Shown here: in pieces, positions 1-7,454 of the stretch
How positions within the stretch are numbered: the stretch's first letter is position 1
How the letters are laid out: every line of letters starts with the position of its first letter
Assembly: GCA_027621615.1 (NCBI GenBank)
Contig: JAQCBC010000007.1
Coordinates: 1 to 12,797, forward strand
Origin: a bacterium
GTDB lineage: Bacteria; Margulisbacteria; Marinamargulisbacteria; UBA6595
Reading direction: 5' to 3'
Length of the DNA: 12,797 bases
Notes under the pieces: generated by a model
The model's input: the letters and a program-made list of their open reading frames with translations, nothing else
Database searches by the model: none
What the model was told of the DNA's origin: nothing
Position numbers and translations under genes: made by a program

Positions 1-1326
1 ATTACCGCCTGCTATTTATTTGATCAGTTGCCCGTCCGTCGTCGGTTCCTAAAATCCGAATCGACCGAATATCAGCATTGCCACAACTTGGTCATGCACT
101 ATGCCCTGTTATTCCCAGCCATTGATTTCAAATTATCGCACAATGGCAAATGCACCCTAAATACAACCAATGCATCCACAGCCTTGGCTGTTGCAGGCCT
201 GTTGTTTGATCAAACGCCCCATCTAAAACCCATTGATACCCATTACGGGTCTATCCACATTCATGGATTTGCCTCAACACCCCAATTGCATGCGGGGTCT
301 CGGAACCGGCAGTACTTAGCCGTGAACCAGCGACCCATCAAATCCATGATTATTAACCGAGCCTTAACCGATGCGTACAAAGAGCATATTGTCCCCAATC
401 GCCACCCCTACTGCTTATTGGCATTAACCGTGCCGGATGAACATGTTGATGTGAATATCCACCCCCAAAAGCGAGACGTCAAATTTTTGGACGAACAAGC
501 CGTTTACCGGGCCGTTAAACACAGTGTGGCCGCCTTGTTTTCACAGGTGCATTTTTCAACGCCAGAATCCCAACCCCCAACCCATAACGCTGAGCCGCCC
601 CACACCCATAGCCACCACGCACCACCGGCCGTCCACCCAGCCAGCCCCTTGCCCATCAATCGTCATCCGCACGTCCATTCGGAACCCGACACAATGCCCA
701 AATCAAGCCCAGAATTAAGCCCAAACGCACTGTCCGAATCGGTACCCGAGCAACTGGGCTTCACCCCGCCCAAGCCCAAACACCCCCATTATTTACAAGT
801 GTTTGGGACCTACATTATTTTACAAGTTGACCAATCGGTCTGGATTTTGGATCAGCATGCCGTCCATGAACGCATTTTATATGAGCGCATTCGTGCCAGC
901 CATGCCCCCGACTCGCAGCCATACGTATCGCCCAAAGTCATGGCCCTAGAGCCCGACCAAATGAGTGCCTACACCGACCGACAAGCAACCTTGCGTCAGC
1001 TGGGGTTTGACACCGATCTATTTGGTCCCAATCAAATCGTCATTCGGGGGGTCCCCCAATTATTCATGGACGTCGCGATTGAATCCATTCTATCGGATTT
1101 GCTCAACCAAGACCTGGATACCGCCGATACCACCACCATACACAGTTGGCAGCAACGGGCCTGCAAATCGGCCATTAAAGCCGGCAAACGATTGCTGCCC
1201 GCAGACGTCGACGCCCTAATTGAACAGTTTTTAGAAACACCCAATAACTACACCTGCCCCCATGGGCGCCCGCTGTTCGTCGAATACAGCGTTGCTGACT
1301 TTGAGCAGTGGTTTAAACGCCGATGA
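1..1326 (+). CDS. mutL: DNA mismatch repair protein MutL, 3' part (N-terminus outside window)
   Basis: The frame is open from base 1, so this is a partial gene with 441 residues visible. The missing part is the N-terminal GHKL ATPase; a full MutL is usually about 580-620 residues. Visible first is the end of the ATPase region and the transducer domain, with the family signatures LPVRRRFLKS, QYLAVNQRPI and VDVNIHPQKRDVKF. A His/Pro-rich linker follows at about bases 560-750, then the C-terminal dimerisation/nuclease domain. The nuclease motif DQHAVHERILYE (850-885) fits DQHA(X)2E(X)4E. The accessory motifs ACKSAIKAG (from 1159) and CPHGRP (1255-1272) are also present. This is therefore the latent-endonuclease type of MutL that nicks the new strand itself, as in bacteria lacking MutH. 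The TTG at 28 is not a start, since homology continues upstream of it. The stop overlaps hemC by ATGA. Confidence 0.97.
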   Translation: MTACYLFDQLPVRRRFLKSESTEYQHCHNLVMHYALLFPAIDFKLSHNGKCTLNTTNASTALAVAGLLFDQTPHLKPIDTHYGSIHIHGFASTPQLHAGSRNRQYLAVNQRPIKSMIINRALTDAYKEHIVPNRHPYCLLALTVPDEHVDVNIHPQKRDVKFLDEQAVYRAVKHSVAALFSQVHFSTPESQPPTHNAEPPHTHSHHAPPAVHPASPLPINRHPHVHSEPDTMPKSSPELSPNALSESVPEQLGFTPPKPKHPHYLQVFGTYIILQVDQSVWILDQHAVHERILYERIRASHAPDSQPYVSPKVMALEPDQMSAYTDRQATLRQLGFDTDLFGPNQIVIRGVPQLFMDVAIESILSDLLNQDLDTADTTTIHSWQQRACKSAIKAGKRLLPADVDALIEQFLETPNNYTCPHGRPLFVEYSVADFEQWFKRR

Positions 1327-2210
1327 GCTGGGTCATTGGCACCCGAGGATCCGCCCTCGCCCGCTGGCAGGCTGACCACGTTCAGACGCTAATTCAGACG
1401 CATGTGCCAAACCAAGCCACGCACATTCGAACCATTCAAACCACCGGGGATCAAGACCAAACCAGCCCCCTGCATGCTATTGGTGGGAAAGGCGTGTTTA
1501 CCAAAACCATTGAAGCAGCCCTCTTGGATGGCCATATTGACATGGCCGTTCATAGCTTAAAGGACATGACCAGTGCCATGCCTGAAGCCCTGCAACTCAC
1601 AGCGTTTTTAGCCGCAGAGTCCCCGGCGGACGCCTGGATATCCGCCGACTATCCTGATTTTAATCAATTGCCCGAAACTGGCACCATTGCCACCGGTAGC
1701 TTGCGCCGAGCAGCGCTGGTTAAACGGCAGTATCCGATGGCAACCATTGTTCCCATTCGCGGCAATGTTAACACCCGGCTCACACGCTACAGCCAAATCG
1801 CCATCGGCACATTTTTATCCGTAGCCGGCTTGGAGCGGCTGGGGCTGCGCAATGCAACCACGCATGCATTACCGGTACATACCTTTACCCCCGCTCCGGG
1901 GCAGGGAGTCATCGTTGTTCAAACCCGACGAACGGACACAGCCTTGAATACCGCTTTATCCGCCATTAATCACCCGAACCAAGAAAGGCTCGCCCGTCTC
2001 GAGCTCGACTTTCTGCATCACGTGGGGCTGGATTGTCGGGCACCCCTGGGGGTTCATGCTTGGGTTGACAACGGTCACAACAACCTAAGCGTGTTTTTAA
2101 GCACCAATAACTTATCGTACTTCATGGACGAAACCTATAACGCGATTCAACCATCCGATATCAAAACACTCGCGGATCGGTGCCTAAACTGGCTAGACAA
2201 AAACCAATAA
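1323..2210 (+). CDS. hemC: Porphobilinogen deaminase (hydroxymethylbilane synthase)
   Basis: A 295-residue protein, close to the usual family length. It condenses four porphobilinogens into hydroxymethylbilane in cytosolic heme synthesis. Landmarks are the N-terminal IGTRGSALA, GGKGVFTK, VHSLKDM with the catalytic Asp at residue 81, GSLRRAALVKRQYP, RGNVNTRL, APGQG near 191, and LDCRAPLGVHA with Cys238 as the attachment site of the dipyrromethane cofactor. The start ATG overlaps the mutL stop (ATGA, 1323-1326) and has no Shine-Dalgarno sequence before it, so translation is probably coupled to mutL. One stretch is unusual: after RGNVNTRL the common KLDEGxxDAIILAAAGL type of sequence is replaced by RYSQIAIGTFLSVAGL, about one residue shorter. 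The active-site residues I can identify are intact. The gene runs convergently into rpmG, 6 bases away. Confidence 0.95.
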   Translation: MSWVIGTRGSALARWQADHVQTLIQTHVPNQATHIRTIQTTGDQDQTSPLHAIGGKGVFTKTIEAALLDGHIDMAVHSLKDMTSAMPEALQLTAFLAAESPADAWISADYPDFNQLPETGTIATGSLRRAALVKRQYPMATIVPIRGNVNTRLTRYSQIAIGTFLSVAGLERLGLRNATTHALPVHTFTPAPGQGVIVVQTRRTDTALNTALSAINHPNQERLARLELDFLHHVGLDCRAPLGVHAWVDNGHNNLSVFLSTNNLSYFMDETYNAIQPSDIKTLADRCLNWLDKNQ

Positions 2211-2216
2211 AAAGAG

Positions 2217-2378
2217 TTATTTCTTTTCTTTGTATACCACGTGCTTTCGAAGGAGTGGATCGTATTTTTTAAGTTCCAACCGCTCCGAGTTGTTTTCTTT
2301 ATTTTTTTGTGTGTGATAACTATGCCCACTTTCGGTGCTGTTCATAATTACCGCGTTTCGTTTTCCTTTTTTTGCCAT
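2217..2378 (-). CDS. rpmG: 50S ribosomal protein L33
   Basis: A 53-residue protein starting [10 protein letters not shown] and carrying the L33 signature of [31 protein letters not shown] spacing. It has no cysteines, so it is the zinc-free (C-) form of L33 rather than the CxxC zinc-ribbon form. L33 is a small protein of the large ribosomal subunit near the E site. I place the start at the ATG complementary to 2376-2378. An in-frame extension to 2429 exists, but it runs into the upstream SemiSWEET gene and adds residues unlike L33. A promoter-like sequence ends 9 bases before this ATG. The gene follows SemiSWEET by 26 bases and meets hemC tail to tail. Confidence 0.95.
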   Translation of the reverse strand: MAKKGKRNAVIMNSTESGHSYHTQKNKENNSERLELKKYDPLLRKHVVYKEKK

Positions 2379-2416
2379 AGTTGTGTCATTATCCCAGATT
2401 GCCGCTAAAAACGCAA
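2379..2416 (-). promoter_or_regulatory. Putative rpmG promoter, predicted leaderless
   Basis: On the minus strand the -35 box TTGCGT (2416-2411) is followed by a 17-base spacer and an extended -10, TGG plus GATAAT (hexamer 2393-2388). Nine bases then separate it from the rpmG ATG at 2378. Transcription normally begins about 7 bases after the -10 hexamer, so the mRNA would have a leader of only about 0-3 bases. The -35 box lies inside the end of the SemiSWEET coding region. The same -35 hexamer recurs upstream of the gene at 4318. This is inferred from the sequence only. Confidence 0.55.
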
Positions 2417-2659
2417 GCAGGCCAACCAAAACACTCCATTAATAATCATGGCGACCGTATTGGCCGCTACCACCGGCCATGCCCCAATAATACTGCCATA
2501 AATGACAAACAATACCGATCCCATCGTGAGCAAAAATGGGGTCATGCTATTGATATCCCCCACTTGCTTGGATTTTAACGTTTTGATCAGCTGTGGAGCC
2601 GTCGCTATGGCCACACACGCCCCCGCACAATACCCAATGATTTCAACTATTAGACTCAT
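2405..2659 (-). CDS. SemiSWEET-type sugar transporter (PQ-loop, MtN3-like)
   Basis: An 84-residue membrane protein with three hydrophobic helices at about residues 3-21, 38-57 and 61-82, the length of a single SWEET triple-helix bundle. The PQ-loop motif [11 protein letters not shown] (Pro22, Gln23) is in the first helix and its following loop. The third helix carries [14 protein letters not shown], with the polar Asn67 expected to line the sugar path. Family members work as homodimers that move mono- or disaccharides passively across the inner membrane. The actual substrate cannot be read from the sequence. There is no Shine-Dalgarno sequence: the bases before ATG are TATTTTGG. A TATACT -10 box lies 9 bases upstream, so a leaderless mRNA is likely. 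It probably reads through into rpmG. Confidence 0.88.
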   Translation of the reverse strand: MSLIVEIIGYCAGACVAIATAPQLIKTLKSKQVGDINSMTPFLLTMGSVLFVIYGSIIGAWPVVAANTVAMIINGVFWLACLRF

Positions 2660-2723
2660 CCAAAATATAGTATACTAAAAATCAATTTAGCACTATATTA
2701 AATCACCTGGAGGTTCCTGTATT
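2660..2723. promoter_or_regulatory. Divergent promoter region between SemiSWEET gene and pepA
   Basis: This 64-base gap separates two divergent genes. It contains the palindrome AGTATACT (2669-2676), which gives a TATACT -10 hexamer on both strands: 2671-2676 for pepA and 2674-2669 for the SemiSWEET gene. On the pepA side this leaves a leader of about 40 bases with a Shine-Dalgarno GGAGG at 2709-2713. On the other side it leaves only 9 bases before ATG. No convincing -35 box is seen in either direction. A second possible minus-strand -10, TATAGT, lies at 2697-2692. Confidence 0.45.
2709..2713 (+). promoter_or_regulatory. Shine-Dalgarno sequence of pepA
   Basis: GGAGG lies 10 bases before the pepA ATG (2724). 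It is reported because it is the only clear Shine-Dalgarno sequence before any start codon in this window. It also fixes the pepA start. Confidence 0.75.
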
Positions 2724-4181
2724 ATGGTATTATTTCAAGCCAAAACAACCGTATCAAAAACACTGCCCGCTTGTGTTTATTTAATTGCTTCCGATACAGA
2801 CCCTGTTATTCAAACCATTGAGTCCCATCACCCCGCCATCGAATCCGTAACAGCAGATGCCCGATTTTCCACGGACTTTTTAGCGGTTAGCATTCAACGC
2901 ATTGGCCTGCATTATTTGGTTCTCGTTGGGCTTGATAATCGCACCGATTCCGCTTCAATCGGCCACGGTATTGCCGCCGGTTGCCAAGCCGTCCAAGGCT
3001 TAAAGCTGGAGGCTATGAGCCTGTATCTCAGCGAATCCCAATTGGCCAGCAGCCCCACAATTGGCCAATGGATTGGGCAAAGCGTTGTCATGGGAACCTA
3101 TGCGTTTGATGTGTACAAATCCAATCCCAAAACGCCCAATCCAATTAACACCCTGGATATCATCACGGATACTGACAAATCTCACAAAAAATTGCTGGCC
3201 GATATGACAATTGGGCTGGCCATCGGCGCAGGTGTCAATCAAGCCCGAGACTTAGCCAACACCCCCGCCAACGACCTGAACCCCACCACGTTTATTGAAA
3301 AAATCGAAGATACCTTTAGCCGCAGCAACGCCATGCGCGTGCGTATCATTGATGAAACAGACGCCCAAGAGATGGGCATGAATTGCCTAGTTGGTGTGGG
3401 CCAAGGCTCCCGCCAACCCAGCGCATTGGCTATCATCACCTACACGGGAAACAAACAATCCACCGAGCACACCGCTATTGTTGGCAAAGGCATTACGTTT
3501 GATACGGGGGGGATTTCATTAAAACCATCCGCCAATATGAAAGCGATGAAAGGGGATATGAGTGGTGCAGCGGCCGTATTTGGGGCAATGCATATTATCG
3601 ACACGCTTAAACCAAAAATTAATGTCACGGCCTACATTGCCTTGGCGGAAAACATGCCCTCGGGACACGCCCAACGGCCGGGCGATGTAATTACCGCCTA
3701 CAACGGAACATCGGTCGAAATTGTGAACACCGATGCCGAAGGCCGCCTAGTGTTAGCCGATGCCTTGGCTTATGCCGTTGAGCAAAAACCAACCCGCCTG
3801 TTGGATATCGCCACCCTAACCGGTGCGGCCATGGTGGCCTTGGGCCGAGAAGCCCTCGGCATCATGGGCAATGACCAAGCGGTGATTGACCATACAAAAG
3901 CCTGCGAAGCTACCAGTGGTGAATCCGTGTGGCAATTGCCGCTATACGACAATTTCAAGACGTATTTAAAGTCCAATGTGGCTGATATTGCCCATTGCAG
4001 TGAAGAACGCTACGGGGGCACCTGCACAGCGGCTAAATTTTTGGAACAATTTGTGGGCGACGCCCCCTGGGTGCACGTGGACATGGCACCAAAAATGGAC
4101 AACCCCAAAACCAAAGGGGTGGATATTGAAGGCATGTCTGGCGCTGGGACTCGGCTAATTTACCGATTCTTAACGCAATAG
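2724..4181 (+). CDS. pepA: Leucyl aminopeptidase, M17 family
   Basis: A 485-residue two-domain M17 peptidase that removes N-terminal amino acids from peptides in the cytoplasm, normally as a hexamer with two metal ions. The C-terminal catalytic domain (from about residue 165) shows GKGITFDTGGISLKP, MKGDMSGAAAV and the signature NTDAEGRL. Metal ligands and catalytic residues correspond one for one to E. coli PepA with a constant offset of 15: Lys255, Asp260, Lys267, Asp278, Asp337, Glu339 and Arg341. The start is supported by GGAGG 10 bases upstream. In E. coli, PepA is also a DNA-binding accessory factor for Xer recombination at plasmid sites. A Xer gene lies 8 kb downstream here, but nothing in the sequence shows that this PepA has that role. 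An oddity is WVHVDMAP near the C-terminus, with Pro where Gly is common. Confidence 0.96.
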   Translation: MVLFQAKTTVSKTLPACVYLIASDTDPVIQTIESHHPAIESVTADARFSTDFLAVSIQRIGLHYLVLVGLDNRTDSASIGHGIAAGCQAVQGLKLEAMSLYLSESQLASSPTIGQWIGQSVVMGTYAFDVYKSNPKTPNPINTLDIITDTDKSHKKLLADMTIGLAIGAGVNQARDLANTPANDLNPTTFIEKIEDTFSRSNAMRVRIIDETDAQEMGMNCLVGVGQGSRQPSALAIITYTGNKQSTEHTAIVGKGITFDTGGISLKPSANMKAMKGDMSGAAAVFGAMHIIDTLKPKINVTAYIALAENMPSGHAQRPGDVITAYNGTSVEIVNTDAEGRLVLADALAYAVEQKPTRLLDIATLTGAAMVALGREALGIMGNDQAVIDHTKACEATSGESVWQLPLYDNFKTYLKSNVADIAHCSEERYGGTCTAAKFLEQFVGDAPWVHVDMAPKMDNPKTKGVDIEGMSGAGTRLIYRFLTQ

Positions 4182-4317
4182 GGTCAGCACATTCTAGGCA
4201 ATTTAAGCGAAGGGAAATCCTCGTGTGTAATGGGGTCACTCACCCATCAAGGCACCAAACGCGCCCTATTTCACTACAGTTGCGTACAAGCCCTATATCC
4301 CAGTATAGTTAAGTATT
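4182..4317 (+). promoter_or_regulatory. Intergenic region with putative leaderless promoter for the downstream operon
   Basis: No gene or convincing terminator is visible in these 136 bases. Its 3' end holds a good sigma70-like promoter: TTGCGT at 4280-4285, an 18-base spacer and TATAGT at 4304-4309. Eight bases then lead to the ATG at 4318. The expected transcription start is therefore within about 2 bases of the start codon, and no Shine-Dalgarno sequence is present. It probably drives the gene series 4318-12611. A weak ATGGG/CCCAT stem at about 4230-4246 has no T-tract and is not called. Confidence 0.55.
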
Positions 4318-5829
4318 ATGAGCAAAAAAACAGCACTAATTATTGGCGGTGGCCCCGCAGGCTTAACCGCTGCATATGAATTGTTGGAACAAACTGATAT
4401 TCACCCCATTGTTGTTGAATCCGACACCCAAGTGGGTGGCATTTCAAAAACCATTCATTACAATGGCAACAAAATTGATATTGGCGGACACCGATTTTTC
4501 TCAAAATCCGATCGCGTCATGGCCTGGTGGCAACGCATGATCCCACCCACCGGCGACCCCGAAAAAACCGATCGCGTCTTTCTAACCCGAGGGCGACTGT
4601 CTCGCATTTATTTTCTTCGAAAGTTTTTCAGCTATCCCATCTCCCTAAGCCTATCCACCATGCGCTACTTGGGCCTGTGGCGATTAATCATGATCGGGAT
4701 TAGTTACACAAAAGCCAGCCTGTTTCCCATTAAACCCGAAAAGTCGTTGGAAGACTTTTTCATTAATCGGTTTGGCAAGACTTTGTATCTTATTTTTTTC
4801 AAAGATTATACCGAAAAGGTATGGGGAGAACCTTGTCATACGATTGATGCCTCCTGGGGGGCCCAACGCATTAAAGGCCTGTCCATTCGAAAAGCTATTG
4901 CGCACGCCTTAAAACAAATCGTCAAAAAAGATCAATCAGTCGAACAAAAAAAGACCGAAACCAGTTTGATTGAACGGTTTTTATACCCCAAGCATGGCCC
5001 CGGACAATTGTGGGAAGTCACTGCTGAAAAAATTATTGAACGCGGCGGCATTATCCACATGCAAACCACCGCCACCCAGTTGCACTGGGCGGACAATCGA
5101 GTAACCGCCGTCACCATTCACCACCAAACAACCAACCAAACTGAAACCATTCCCGTGGATTATGTCATCTCAACCATGCCGGTTAAATGCTTAATCCAAG
5201 CCATGCAACCCACACCACCCGCCGCTGTTGTGGCTGTTGCCAACGGCCTAAAATATCGGGATTTTATTACTGTTGGCCTATTGTTAAAAAAATTAAATGT
5301 ACAAACCAACAAGCGCATCGACACCCAACTTCCCGATACATGGATTTACATCCAAGAACGCGATGTAAAAATCGGGCGACTGCAAATTTTTAACAACTGG
5401 AGCCCCTACCTTGTCAAAGACCCCGATACCGTCTGGCTGGGTCTTGAATACTTTTGCTACGAAGGCGATGAGTTGTGGCAACTATCCAATACCGAATTGA
5501 TTGAATTGGGAAAAGCCGAACTGGCTAAAATTAACTTAATTAACCCCGATGATGTCTTGGATGCCGTCGCCATTAAAGTCCCCAAAACATACCCTGCGTA
5601 CTTTGGCACATATAGCCAATTTGATACCATTCGCACCTTTACCGATGGCATTGACAATTTGTTTTTAATCGGACGAAACGGCACCCATCGATACAACAAC
5701 CAAGATCATTCCATGCTTACAGCAATGACTGCCGTTGAAGCCATTAAAACAGGATCAACCGACAAACAAGCGATTTGGTCGGTCAATACCGAACAAGACT
5801 ACCACGAAACCAAAGCCACACAAACATGA
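4318..5829 (+). CDS. FAD-dependent oxidoreductase, UDP-galactopyranose mutase / HemY-like
   Basis: A 503-residue flavoprotein. Residues 7-21 form the dinucleotide-binding Rossmann motif (LIIGGGPAG followed by LTAAYEL), with an acidic residue ending strand 2 (VVESD). GGHRFFSK follows at about 57. The middle has the clade-typical EKVWGEPC...[10 protein letters not shown], and the C-terminus has the FAD-contact motif [21 protein letters not shown]. Relatives are annotated as protoporphyrinogen-oxidase-like or UDP-galactopyranose-mutase-like amine oxidoreductases, often beside glycosyltransferases of surface polysaccharide clusters. The downstream gene overlaps by ATGA and encodes a membrane glycosyltransferase, so I infer a role in sugar or lipid-linked sugar modification. 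A heme role (HemY) is less likely despite hemC nearby, because they are not in one transcript. The substrate is unknown. Confidence 0.85.
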   Translation: MSKKTALIIGGGPAGLTAAYELLEQTDIHPIVVESDTQVGGISKTIHYNGNKIDIGGHRFFSKSDRVMAWWQRMIPPTGDPEKTDRVFLTRGRLSRIYFLRKFFSYPISLSLSTMRYLGLWRLIMIGISYTKASLFPIKPEKSLEDFFINRFGKTLYLIFFKDYTEKVWGEPCHTIDASWGAQRIKGLSIRKAIAHALKQIVKKDQSVEQKKTETSLIERFLYPKHGPGQLWEVTAEKIIERGGIIHMQTTATQLHWADNRVTAVTIHHQTTNQTETIPVDYVISTMPVKCLIQAMQPTPPAAVVAVANGLKYRDFITVGLLLKKLNVQTNKRIDTQLPDTWIYIQERDVKIGRLQIFNNWSPYLVKDPDTVWLGLEYFCYEGDELWQLSNTELIELGKAELAKINLINPDDVLDAVAIKVPKTYPAYFGTYSQFDTIRTFTDGIDNLFLIGRNGTHRYNNQDHSMLTAMTAVEAIKTGSTDKQAIWSVNTEQDYHETKATQT

Positions 5830-7454
5830 TTGCACGCATCCGGTCACTGCCGTGGCCCGTGCTCATTGGCATCGGCCTGCTGATGATACATGGTTTTGTG
5901 AACAGCACCCTGAGTTTTTTTTATCAGGACGAAGCCGCCTACGCTGGCTTTGGATTGACCATGATCCAAACCGACAATTGGCTCATTCCTGAATTTGAAT
6001 GGTCCAGCATTCATCGCAAACCACCCCTGTACTTTTGGCTTATCGCCAGCAGTTATTCGCTGTTTGGTGTATCGGAATTTACCATGCGCCTCCCCGCCTT
6101 GCTGAGTCTGATTGGCCTGTATGCAACCCTATGGTTTTGGGGCAAACGCATTCTAGGCCCACGCATTGCGGGATGGTCTGTTTTGGTGCTAAGCACCTCC
6201 CTATTTGTACCCCTCTTGGGCATCATGGCCTTGGTTGACGCACCGTTGCTCCTGATGAGCACACTAGCTGCCTGTTGTGTCTACACCGTCTTGCAATCGC
6301 CACACAACCACTGGCGAGCTATTTTCGGGTTTTGGGCGTGCATCAGTGCGGGTGTCTTGCTAAAAGGCCCTCCCATTATCATCTTTGGCGGCATGCTGGG
6401 ACTGTTGGCGTTAATCTTACACCCCCAACGGTGGCGGCTACTCTCCCTGCATCCATGGATATTCGGCCCCTTAAGCCTGCTTCCGTTTGCCCTGTGGGCC
6501 TATGCTACCGCACGCGTGGACAATGGCGCTCTATTAACGTGGATGTTGGACTGGTACGTCTTGCGCCGCATTAATGGCTCCACGTTGGGCCACTGGGGCC
6601 CCCCGGGGTATTACACCCTGTCCTTTCTCTTGTTTTTTATGCCGTATGCCCTGTTTATCCCCCAAGCCGTGGTGCAGGGATGGCGGTGGATCAAACAACG
6701 CCATGCGGTCGGGTTGTGGATCGTCGCTTGGTTTTTAGCTGGATGGGTATTTTATGAGCTATCGCCCAGCAAGCTGCCCGCCTATGTTGTCACCGCCCAT
6801 GTGCCATTGGCAATTGCTATTGCCTACAGCATCACCACCTATCTGGATTATCGCCCCATTGCGCTGCGGACTGGCCAAATTGTACACGGCTGTATTACCG
6901 GTCTTTGGCTCCTTATTTTATGGCTAGTCCCCACGTATTTTGGGTTTACACACACCAGCGTTATTATCGCTGGCATGACCCTGGTAGCTGGGTATTTGGG
7001 CTATCGCATCCGGTACGCCATTCGTGCAAATCAACCGGACGACGTTGTCAAAAGCACGGTGATTCAAGGCCTTGGCTTTATGCTGGTGTTTTGGGTACTG
7101 CTAGTTCCAATGTGCGACTCGGTTAAATCAGCCCCACGGTCAATGGCCCGCTATTTACACCAAACAGTACCCGCATCCACCCCCATTATTGTGGCGCATA
7201 CCCAGTACGAACCGATTCACTTGCTGGTGTATTTATCCGAACACTTTGAAACCGTCACCGTGTTCAAATCACCGGAGACACTAGTTGATTATTATCAGGA
7301 CAATCCAACCAGTGTCTTTGTCCTTTCAGACGCCCAATTTCACACCCTTCAAACCAGTATCCCCGCACTCACCGGCCGTCGCTTTGGCCCACCCGATCAG
7401 CCCAACATGCCGGTATTGCGGTACACTGTTGTGGTCCCTGCTACTGCGCAATGA
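5826..7454 (+). CDS. ArnT/GT39-type polyprenyl-phosphate-dependent membrane glycosyltransferase
   Basis: A 542-residue polytopic protein, near the length of ArnT (about 550), with roughly 12 hydrophobic segments and a soluble C-terminal part from about residue 440. The first periplasmic loop carries the acidic pair DEAAYA (Asp35, Glu36) and then [10 protein letters not shown] (His63-Leu72), both hallmarks of the PMT/ArnT fold. The acidic residues act on the lipid-linked donor. Family members move a sugar from undecaprenyl- or other polyprenyl-phosphate to lipid A, glycan or protein at the outer face of the inner membrane. The acceptor and sugar here cannot be told. I start it at the ATG at 5826, which overlaps the flavoprotein stop (ATGA). 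An in-frame start at 5775 would add 17 residues lying inside the previous gene. No Shine-Dalgarno sequence is present, so coupling is likely. Confidence 0.85.
   Translation: MIARIRSLPWPVLIGIGLLMIHGFVNSTLSFFYQDEAAYAGFGLTMIQTDNWLIPEFEWSSIHRKPPLYFWLIASSYSLFGVSEFTMRLPALLSLIGLYATLWFWGKRILGPRIAGWSVLVLSTSLFVPLLGIMALVDAPLLLMSTLAACCVYTVLQSPHNHWRAIFGFWACISAGVLLKGPPIIIFGGMLGLLALILHPQRWRLLSLHPWIFGPLSLLPFALWAYATARVDNGALLTWMLDWYVLRRINGSTLGHWGPPGYYTLSFLLFFMPYALFIPQAVVQGWRWIKQRHAVGLWIVAWFLAGWVFYELSPSKLPAYVVTAHVPLAIAIAYSITTYLDYRPIALRTGQIVHGCITGLWLLILWLVPTYFGFTHTSVIIAGMTLVAGYLGYRIRYAIRANQPDDVVKSTVIQGLGFMLVFWVLLVPMCDSVKSAPRSMARYLHQTVPASTPIIVAHTQYEPIHLLVYLSEHFETVTVFKSPETLVDYYQDNPTSVFVLSDAQFHTLQTSIPALTGRRFGPPDQPNMPVLRYTVVVPATAQ

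Noticed and set aside
2210..2227. Possible terminator between hemC and rpmG (AAAAGA/TCTTTT stem)
   Set aside because: The stem is almost all A-T, six bases long, and has no stable hairpin typical of intrinsic terminators.
4230..4246. Terminator after pepA (ATGGG/CCCAT stem)
   Set aside because: Only five pairs and no T-tract follow.
5775..5825. Upstream in-frame start for the glycosyltransferase
   Set aside because: The added 17 residues lie inside the flavoprotein gene, are polar and unlike the family. ATG 5826 gives the same ATGA coupling as other junctions and starts just before the first membrane helix.
4318..5829. hemY (protoporphyrinogen oxidase)
   Set aside because: The fold is shared, but the mid-region motif and the coupling to a glycosyltransferase fit the UGM-like polysaccharide clade better; hemC is in a separate transcript.
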